Below, one piece after another: positions 32,345 to 38,105 of a DNA stretch of 38,105 bases. The DNA is from Akkermansiaceae bacterium. GTDB taxonomy: Bacteria; Verrucomicrobiota; Verrucomicrobiia; Verrucomicrobiales; Akkermansiaceae. Below the pieces are notes generated by a model. The model had not been told where the DNA came from and did not search any database. It saw only the letters and a program-made list of their open reading frames with translations. The DNA lies in assembly GCA_015062055.1 (NCBI GenBank), contig SUVK01000022.1:1-38105 (forward strand), in the 5' to 3' direction. The position numbers were made by a program, and so were the translations under genes. The first letter of the stretch is position 1; every line of letters begins with the position of its first letter.

Positions 32345-33727
32345 ATGCTCCCTCCCCACATTCTCTTTGTCATACCAACATACGCAATGTACCCCAGGGG
32401 CATCTACGTGATGCCTCTGGGTATACTGTATGTCTCTGCCGCAGCACGCGCAGCCGGAGAAAACGTAGACTGCATCAACTTGAACCATGAAACGGGAGAT
32501 GTCCTCGCCGCCCTATCTCAAAAAATTCTCCGGACCGGGTGCACCATGGTAGCGCTGGGTGGACTTTCCGGTGAATATCAGGATTTGTACAACGTGTTGC
32601 GCCATGTGAAACAAAATCACCCGCATATCACCACAATAGTGGGAGGAGGAATTATAACCGCAACTCCGAAAATTGCCATGCAAGCGTTGGAATACGCAGA
32701 TATTGGTATCATAGGAGAGGGAGATGAAACCATAGTAGAGCTCATGCAAACGATTCGCCGCGGTGACAGCATAAGCAGCGTGGCCGGAATCATTTACAAG
32801 CATAACAATGAATGGGTAAAAACGAAAAACAGACAAGACGTACAAGATTTGGATTCCCTACCACTACCGGATTACGAGGGATTCGACTTTGCGCATTATC
32901 TTGCAACTAACAACATGGGGTACGGAAACCAAGGAGAAGCGCTTTCACCGGTCAATATCGTAGGCAGTCGTTCTTGTCCCCACATGTGCACATTCTGTTT
33001 TCACCCCTCCGGGCGTACCTACCGAGAGCGCAGTCTGAACTCCGTTTTCGCAGAAATTGATTATCTGCTTGCCACCTACCCCGGAATTAACCACATTGCC
33101 ATGAGAGAAGAGCTGTTTGCCTCTCGGCCGGAACGCATACAAGAGTTCTGCCGTAGAATTTCAGAATATAGTCTATACTGGAGTATTCAACTGAGAGTAG
33201 ATAACGTTTCAACCACAGTGCTGGAGGAACTCAGTAACGCCGGGTGTTTTGCTGTATTCTTGGGAACAGAAAGCATGGATGACAACGTGCTGCGCAGCAT
33301 GAACAAAAAAGTAACGGCTGAACAATCTCAAAAAGCATTAAAAATGGCTGCACGAGCCGGAGTTCCCATACGTACCGGACTCATATTCGGAGATAAAGCC
33401 GAAACCCGAGAAAGCTATCAACGCACATTGAAATGGTACCATCAGCAAAATGCGTACAATTCAATACAAAAACGCCCGTTGATTACGGTAGACATGCTTA
33501 TCCCCTTCCCCGGTTCCCCCATCTACGCATATGCATGCCGCAAGGGTATCATAACAGACGAGGTAGAATACTTGCGCATGGGCTGTCCTCTTGTAAACCT
33601 GACACAAATGCCGGAAGAAGATTTTCTGGACATGATGCAAAGTATACAAGCCATCAATGGCAGAACCTACCAATACTTAAGCGGTAATACGCTGAGAGAG
33701 ATTCCGCCTCCCGCACGAGAACCATAA
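32345..33727 (+). CDS. B12-binding-domain radical SAM enzyme
   Basis: A 460-aa class B (cobalamin-dependent) radical SAM protein. The N-terminal Rossmann-like B12-binding domain (about residues 5-140) shows MPLGILYVSAAARAAG, VALGGLSGEY and IIGEGDETIVEL and lacks a DxHxxG base-off motif, as is usual for BchE-like enzymes. The radical SAM core has Cys211, Cys215 and Cys218 in SCPHMCTFCFHPSGR, followed by the RVDNV and FLGTESM segments. Such enzymes often methylate unactivated carbons, including in RiPPs. Start 15 bases after the formyltransferase stop. Two TATAAT-like strings overlap that junction (the second 7 bases before the ATG) but lack a good -35. Confidence 0.88.
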   Translation: MLPPHILFVIPTYAMYPRGIYVMPLGILYVSAAARAAGENVDCINLNHETGDVLAALSQKILRTGCTMVALGGLSGEYQDLYNVLRHVKQNHPHITTIVGGGIITATPKIAMQALEYADIGIIGEGDETIVELMQTIRRGDSISSVAGIIYKHNNEWVKTKNRQDVQDLDSLPLPDYEGFDFAHYLATNNMGYGNQGEALSPVNIVGSRSCPHMCTFCFHPSGRTYRERSLNSVFAEIDYLLATYPGINHIAMREELFASRPERIQEFCRRISEYSLYWSIQLRVDNVSTTVLEELSNAGCFAVFLGTESMDDNVLRSMNKKVTAEQSQKALKMAARAGVPIRTGLIFGDKAETRESYQRTLKWYHQQNAYNSIQKRPLITVDMLIPFPGSPIYAYACRKGIITDEVEYLRMGCPLVNLTQMPEEDFLDMMQSIQAINGRTYQYLSGNTLREIPPPAREP

Positions 33728-33750
33728 GGCGACGCACGAGAAACCCGCCT

Positions 33751-35106
33751 TCAGGCTTTCTTTGCTACCGCGTCAAAAGGGTCCGGCATGCCCATTTTCT
33801 TACCAAAAGAGCGAATACGACTCACCAAGGTATAGAGCAGCAACTTACGTGTAAAATTACAATACTGAGCAAACACCTCATCACCGAGTTGTTCTCTTCT
33901 ATAGCGACAGCCACCGCCACAATTCCATTTAGCCCAGCACTCATTACAATTCTGAGGCAAGTTACACCCCGTAGGTGGATAGAGAGTGGCAAAAGCATCC
34001 GCAAACACCTCTACACGCCCCTCGTTAAGAGCCCCATAAAGGTAATGTTCAAATCTACCGTCTTCTTCGTCGCTTTCAAACTCGCAGGAAGAAATAAGGC
34101 CCTTGGGGGTAAGAACAGCCTGAGGTCCGCAAAAATGGGTACGCAACATATCGGCGCTACCGTAGTCTGTACATGTAACACTCAAACCATGCGCAGCTGC
34201 CTCCTCTACAGCACGGGTAAAGCCATCGTAAAACAGGCGGTAAAAAGACTCTGCCGCTGCGGGCGAGTTCAAGTAATCGGTATCGACTACCGGCTCTAAA
34301 CGCAAATGACGAACCGATGGATAATGCTGCAGAGTCAGCCGGACCATCTCACTCATTCGCTGTAAATTCAGAGAGGTAATGACAGCTCTTAACGCAAAAG
34401 GCACGCCCAGTTCTTGCATTCTCAGCAAGTTTCCATGCACACGCGCATACTGGCCTCTCTGTGCGTCTTGTATCTCGGGTATCACCTCAAAAGATACTTG
34501 CACATCTACTTTGTAACGTTTAAAAAACTCGATATGCGTATCCGTTATCAGGGAACCATTGGTTATCACAACAAAACCCAAGTTAACAAGTTGAGACTCA
34601 GCCTGCTTAGCCATATTCTCAATACAACGCGAAATAGTTTGCCAAGAAAGCAAAGGTTCTCCACCACCTATAAACGCTACCGTCAACGCGATACCGGGTT
34701 GACGTTCCACCTTAAAAAACCAATCGAACGCAGCCATAATTTGCTCATAGCTCAACTCGGCCTTGTTGCGACCGCGTGCAGAATAGCAATAGGAGCACGA
34801 AAAATTACAACGCTGGTTAGCTAACACGCATAAGCGACGCACTTGCGATATACCTACCTGTCTTTTCATCATGGCGGATTTCTTCTCAGGCGCAAACAAA
34901 ATCCGCAACGGTTCATCTTCAGGAGCCCGTCCTTCCACAACAGCGTCCAATCGAGTCTTAACCTCTTGAACAGAATTGCGATCACACATCAGGCTCTGCC
35001 CTGTTAATGGAGAATAAACAAGCCACAATGCATCATCTGCCACACCTGCTAATTCACCGGCAGGCACCATGAAAACCTCATCAGTCCGTATCACTTCGCT
35101 GTTCAT
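33751..35106 (-). CDS. Radical SAM/SPASM peptide maturase 3 (opposite strand)
   Basis: A 451-aa relative of maturases 1 and 2, clearly closest to maturase 1. The N-terminal block is VFMVPAGELAG then LWLVYSPLTGQSLM. The radical SAM core is CNFSCSYCYSARGRNKAEL with GGGEPLLSW. The SPASM domain is intact: Cys-x9-Gly-x4-Cys in FCGPQAVLTPKGLISSC, and Cys-x2-Cys-x5-Cys-x3-Cys in CNECWAKWNCGGGC, with a final Cys in QYCNF. The start at 35106 is fixed by a promoter 7 bases upstream; the ATG at 35115 overlaps that -10. It converges on the operon (24 bases between stops), so it is regulated separately. Confidence 0.93.
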   Translation of the reverse strand: MNSEVIRTDEVFMVPAGELAGVADDALWLVYSPLTGQSLMCDRNSVQEVKTRLDAVVEGRAPEDEPLRILFAPEKKSAMMKRQVGISQVRRLCVLANQRCNFSCSYCYSARGRNKAELSYEQIMAAFDWFFKVERQPGIALTVAFIGGGEPLLSWQTISRCIENMAKQAESQLVNLGFVVITNGSLITDTHIEFFKRYKVDVQVSFEVIPEIQDAQRGQYARVHGNLLRMQELGVPFALRAVITSLNLQRMSEMVRLTLQHYPSVRHLRLEPVVDTDYLNSPAAAESFYRLFYDGFTRAVEEAAAHGLSVTCTDYGSADMLRTHFCGPQAVLTPKGLISSCEFESDEEDGRFEHYLYGALNEGRVEVFADAFATLYPPTGCNLPQNCNECWAKWNCGGGCRYRREQLGDEVFAQYCNFTRKLLLYTLVSRIRSFGKKMGMPDPFDAVAKKA

Positions 35107-35112
35107 TGCTCT

Positions 35113-35140
35113 CATTCTACCAAAAAATAAATTTGCGGCA
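35113..35140 (-). promoter_or_regulatory. Promoter of maturase 3, leaderless
   Basis: Minus strand TTGCCG, 16-base spacer, TAGAAT, then 7 bases (GAGAGCA) to the ATG at 35106. Confidence 0.75.
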
Positions 35141-35244
35141 AGTCTAAACTCAATTTAGGCGAAAGCATCGTATATAAAAAGAAAAAAGCTACCATAATTC
35201 CATACAAACACAAACTGCAGTAGTTAATTTAAGGCAATTTCGGA

Positions 35245-35273
35245 TTTACATTTAACTGCTTAAGTGCTATACT
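35245..35273 (+). promoter_or_regulatory. purD promoter, leaderless
   Basis: TTTACA (35245-35250), 17-base spacer, TATACT (35268-35273), then 8 bases to the ATG at 35282. Confidence 0.8.
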
Positions 35274-35281
35274 GAGGCGAC

Positions 35282-36526
35282 ATGAAAATCGCAGTAATCG
35301 GAAAAGGCGGGCGCGAGCAAGCGCTGGTTGAGACTCTGGCAGCAAGCCCTTGCAAGCCTGAGATTTACACATTCCCCGGCAGCGATGCCATACTTCAGAC
35401 CGCCACGGCCATTTCGGCAGATGGCTTAGACGGGCTCATCGAGCAGATGACCGCGCTGGGTATAGACCTGTGCGTAGCCGGCGAAGAGAGTTACCTCGTC
35501 AAAGGCGAGGGCTTGGCGAACCGTTGCCATGCTGCAGGGATTCCCTGCTGGGGCCCCACCAAGCAGAGCGCTCAACTCGAAGCCAGTAAAGAGTTTGCCA
35601 AAGATTTTTTGGTACGCCACAACATACCCACCGGCAAAGCAACAGCCGTTGCAGATTATGAGTCGGCCCTTGCAGCCATCGGCGGGCAATACCCCACGGT
35701 GCTTAAGTTCGATGGTTTGGCTGCGGGTAAAGGAGTGGCCGTGTGCCCCGATGCCGCATCGGCCGAGGAGTTCTTGCGCGAGGTCTTCATCGAGAAGCGT
35801 TTCGGTGAGGGTCGTTTACTGGTAGAAGAGTTCTTGACCGGGCCCGAGATTTCCATCTTCGGGGCCATTTGCGATGACCGCTACCTCATCCTTTGCCCGG
35901 CACGCGACTACAAACGCCTGCAAGACGGCGATGAAGGCCCCAATACCGGTGGCATGGGTGCCGTGGCCTCTCGCCAACTGGCAAGTGCCGAACTCATCAA
36001 AACAATAGAGGACACCATTGTAGCCCCCACGGTTGCAGGCTTGCAAAAGGATGGCTTGCCCTATCGCGGGTTCCTGTATTTCGGGCTCATGCTCACACCG
36101 CAAGGCCCCAAGGTGATTGAATACAACTGCCGTTTCGGCGACCCCGAATGCGAGGCGGTCATGCCGCTGCTGCGCGGCGATTTAGCCAACTTCTGCTACA
36201 ACGGGGCCAAGGGAGAGTTCACCCCCGACCTCATCACCTTTGACGAGGGGTGGAGCGTATGCTGTATATTGGCCAGCGCCGGCTACCCGGTCTCTTCGCA
36301 CAGCGGAGACCTCATCAGCGGGTTAGATGCCTGCGAGGCACGCGTGTTCCACTGTGGCACCAAAAAGACCGCCGATGGCTGGGTAACCAACGGTGGCCGA
36401 GTACTTGCCATTGTAGCCCAAGGAGACACACTCGACACCGCCCGCACCCGAGCTCATGCAGAGGCTGCCAAGGTAAATTTTGACGGTGCCCAACGCCGCA
36501 GTGACATCGCCTACAAAAACATGTAA
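35282..36526 (+). CDS. purD: Phosphoribosylamine-glycine ligase (GAR synthetase)
   Basis: Second step of purine synthesis, ATP-grasp enzyme of 414 aa. The N-terminal domain opens MKIAVIGKGGREQAL. The ATP-grasp core includes PTVLKFDGLAAGKGVAVC and LLVEEFLTGPEISIF. The substrate region has DYKRLQDGDEGPNTGGMGAV (the GPNTGGMG signature), followed by YNCRFGDPECEAVMPLL near the metal site. The product is the normal substrate of a GART formyltransferase, which makes the neighbouring formyltransferase-like gene worth comparing, but that gene is in the RiPP operon on the far side of a converging gene. Confidence 0.97.
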   Translation: MKIAVIGKGGREQALVETLAASPCKPEIYTFPGSDAILQTATAISADGLDGLIEQMTALGIDLCVAGEESYLVKGEGLANRCHAAGIPCWGPTKQSAQLEASKEFAKDFLVRHNIPTGKATAVADYESALAAIGGQYPTVLKFDGLAAGKGVAVCPDAASAEEFLREVFIEKRFGEGRLLVEEFLTGPEISIFGAICDDRYLILCPARDYKRLQDGDEGPNTGGMGAVASRQLASAELIKTIEDTIVAPTVAGLQKDGLPYRGFLYFGLMLTPQGPKVIEYNCRFGDPECEAVMPLLRGDLANFCYNGAKGEFTPDLITFDEGWSVCCILASAGYPVSSHSGDLISGLDACEARVFHCGTKKTADGWVTNGGRVLAIVAQGDTLDTARTRAHAEAAKVNFDGAQRRSDIAYKNM

Positions 36527-36527
36527 A

Positions 36528-36860
36528 TAAGTACAAGGTACAAAGTAATGATATGGCTTTACAGGGTTTAAAGGCCGGAACAAGCAGTTTGCCCTTCGCA
36601 TTATAAACGTGTGCCACGCCCTTTCAAAAATCGGTGGTGGTGCGGAAGTGTTGGGGTAACAACTGCTGCGTTCAGGCACGTCTGTCGGGGCCAATTATTG
36701 TGTGGCAAAAATTGCGAAAAGTGACAAAGATTTCCTGAATAAGCTTAAAATTTCAGAGGAAGAAGCTCGCGAGTTAACGGCCATATTAACAGCCTCCATT
36801 AAGACCCACAAAAGCAACCATCTTAAAATTAACACCGTTAACTTTGTACTTCGTACTTTA
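36528..36860. repeat. Inverted terminal sequences bracketing a decayed gene
   Basis: AAGTACAAGGTACAAAGTAA at about 36530-36549 recurs inverted as TTAACTTTGTACTTCGTACT at about 36838-36857. The enclosed 330 bases hold the remnant described next. Such GTAC-rich sequences often accompany four-helix-bundle genes; here they mark the unit ends. Confidence 0.65.
36556..36832 (+). pseudogene. Remnant of a four-helix-bundle (23S intervening-sequence/S23-type) protein gene
   Basis: In one frame the sequence reads FKGRNKQFALRIINVCHALS, then AEVLG, an in-frame TAA, and QLLRSGTSVGANYCVAKIAK followed by SDKDFLNKLKIS and EEARELTAILTASIKTHKS. QLLRSGTSVGAN, the DF.NKL segment and the ELTAI..ASIKT end are diagnostic of the four-helix-bundle family. 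No start codon remains, there is a stop inside, and the family's middle section between KLKIS and EEARELTAI is missing (about 35 residues), so the gene is dead. The frame runs on into the M42 peptidase gene, which makes a false 62-residue extension of that protein. Confidence 0.8.
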
Positions 36861-36887
36861 AACTTCACCCTTCATCCATCCACCATC

Positions 36888-37973
36888 ATGATTACAGAAG
36901 AAGCACTCGACTTTTTATCCACCTTATTAGATACCCCCTCCCCCACCGGTATGGAGATGGACGCCCAGCGTCTTTGGGCAGAGTACATGAAGCCCTATAC
37001 CGATGAGCAACAATGCGATGCCTACGGCTCTACTTGGGCCGTTCTCAAAAGCAAGCAGGCCAACGCCCCCACCCTCATGCTCGATGCCCACGCCGACGAA
37101 ATCGGCTTCTCGATACGCCACATCGGGAGCGATGGCTTTGTGTATGTAGAACGACTCGGCGGCTCGGATGTTGCCATTGCTCGCGGCCGCCGCCTGCGAT
37201 TCTTCGGTACCGACGGCGAGGTAACCGGCGTTATCGGCAACACCGCCATCCATATACGAGACGACCAAGACAAAGCCCCCAAACTGTGGGAGCTGTACGT
37301 AGATTTCGGGTGCGACAGCCGCGAAGAGGTAGAAGCCCTCGGCCTGCGTGTGGGCGACCGCGGTGTATACTGTGATGGCCCCCTCATGCTCAACAACGGC
37401 AAGCGCTTGGTATGCCGCGCCTTGGATGACCGCCTTTGTGGCTTCATCTTGGCCGAAACCGCGCGCCGCCTTAAGGAGCAAGGCGTAGAACCGGCTTGGA
37501 ACATTGTATTTGCCAACACCGTGCAAGAAGAAGTTGGCTGCATAGGTGCTGCCATGCTTACCTACCGCATACAGCCCGATGCTGCCATCTGCCTGGATGT
37601 TACGCACGCCACCGACAGTCCCGGGCTCAACACGGCCCGCTACGGCGAGGTAAAACTGGGCAAGGGCGGCTGTCTTTGCTTCGGCCCCGCCTGCCACCCC
37701 AACCTCAATGCCCGCATTGAGTATGTGGTAGACAAAACCGGCATCCCCATGCAGCGAGAGACCAGTGGGCGCACCACAGGCACCAATACAGACCAAATCT
37801 TCCGCTCCCGCAGCGGTGTACCTGCTACCAATTTCTCGCTGCCCCTGCGCTACATGCACAGCCCTGTAGAAACAGCTGACATGGCAGATGTGGAGAACAT
37901 GATTGACCTGTTGGTCGCCTTTATTGAAGAGCTGAAGGTAACGGACGATTTCCGCCACAAACTGGAACTCTGA
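36888..37973 (+). CDS. M42 family metallo-aminopeptidase
   Basis: Di-zinc aminopeptidase, often a glutamyl aminopeptidase/endoglucanase-type fold, 361 aa. It starts MITEEALDFLSTLLDTPSPTG. The metal ligands are visible: His in LDAHADEIGF, Asp in RALDDRLCG, the catalytic Glu pair in VQEEVGCIGA, Asp in CLDVTHATDSPG, and His in RYMHSPVE. The ATG at 36888 is chosen because residues upstream belong to the four-helix-bundle remnant. Cytoplasmic, no signal peptide. It is followed by 24 bases and then a reading frame from the opposite strand. Confidence 0.92.
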   Translation: MITEEALDFLSTLLDTPSPTGMEMDAQRLWAEYMKPYTDEQQCDAYGSTWAVLKSKQANAPTLMLDAHADEIGFSIRHIGSDGFVYVERLGGSDVAIARGRRLRFFGTDGEVTGVIGNTAIHIRDDQDKAPKLWELYVDFGCDSREEVEALGLRVGDRGVYCDGPLMLNNGKRLVCRALDDRLCGFILAETARRLKEQGVEPAWNIVFANTVQEEVGCIGAAMLTYRIQPDAAICLDVTHATDSPGLNTARYGEVKLGKGGCLCFGPACHPNLNARIEYVVDKTGIPMQRETSGRTTGTNTDQIFRSRSGVPATNFSLPLRYMHSPVETADMADVENMIDLLVAFIEELKVTDDFRHKLEL

Positions 37974-37997
37974 TTTTCGCAAAAAAAGGGCACTGCG

Positions 37998-38105
37998 TCA
38001 AAAAAGTCGCGTGAATGACGGGGATGTTAGCTGCCTGAGTTTGAGCAGGAGATAATCAACGGAGGGTAGGCCTCGTGTTTTGAGTTGGATGCGCGAAATC
38101 ATGGA
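37998..38105 (-). CDS. Possible C-terminal end of a protein running off the window
   Basis: On the minus strand an open frame enters at the right edge and stops with TGA at 38000-37998, giving 35 residues ending LTSPSFTRLF. It could be the end of a real gene, perhaps mobile, or chance. No family recognised. Confidence 0.2.
   Translation of the reverse strand, partial: SMISRIQLKTRGLPSVDYLLLKLRQLTSPSFTRLF

Noticed and set aside
35116..35281. A fourth precursor peptide near maturase 3
   Set aside because: Neither strand of this interval contains a CCxC-type reading frame; only two promoters are visible.
36927..37982. 351-codon open frame antisense to the M42 aminopeptidase
   Set aside because: Shadow frame; the plus-strand gene shows every metal ligand of its family.

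Overview
The window is a mosaic of housekeeping and accessory genes from a bacterium of moderately high G+C. The gene content, the rpoZ form, the scarcity of Shine-Dalgarno sequences and the many secreted lipoproteins are compatible with Verrucomicrobiota or another PVC-group lineage. That assignment is a tentative reading from memory of protein style, not a search result.

Layout. 1-4.6 kb: metal-type RND efflux pair, a His-rich adaptor (5' end outside the window) and an inner-membrane pump. 4.6-11.1 kb: housekeeping genes smpB, rpoZ, an rfbD-like reductase, RNase Z, a secreted double-thioredoxin protein flanked by two related structured elements, guaA and tsaE. 11.1-14.1 kb: rplU-rpmA, then two paralogous lipoproteins with conserved Cys/His/Asp residues and a small secreted protein. 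14.2-17.8 kb: two tandem NSS (SLC6-type) transporters followed by a 41-aa MetS-like small subunit. 17.8-19.3 kb: a Fic protein gene bracketed by two identical 42-bp repeats. 19.4-21.7 kb: a small lipoprotein and rpsB-tsf. 21.7-25.5 kb: an AT-richer accessory block on the minus strand (HExxH/Sel1 protein, zinc-finger-like lipoprotein, ankyrin membrane protein, very small membrane proteins) whose units share a repeated promoter/leader sequence. 25.7-27.8 kb: ppk1. 28.0-35.1 kb: a ribosomally synthesised, modified peptide (RiPP) locus. 35.2-38.1 kb: purD, a decayed four-helix-bundle gene, an M42 aminopeptidase, and the edge of one further reading frame.

The most interesting system is the RiPP locus. 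Three 30-residue genes (28220, 28326, 28880) encode peptides sharing the Cys pattern CCxCxxxxCxC followed by a residue, then Tyr-Gln. Two of them lie in a duplicated promoter-leader-gene-terminator cassette. Downstream, a tight operon encodes two radical SAM/SPASM maturases, a formyltransferase-fold enzyme and a B12-binding radical SAM enzyme. A third radical SAM/SPASM maturase converges from the other strand. No dedicated transporter, protease or immunity gene is visible. I do not recognise this combination as a described RiPP class.

A second theme is transcription start. At many genes a good -35/-10 pair ends only 6-10 bases before the start codon, so the mRNA should begin at or next to the ATG. 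Those promoters fix several start codons that would otherwise be placed too far upstream.
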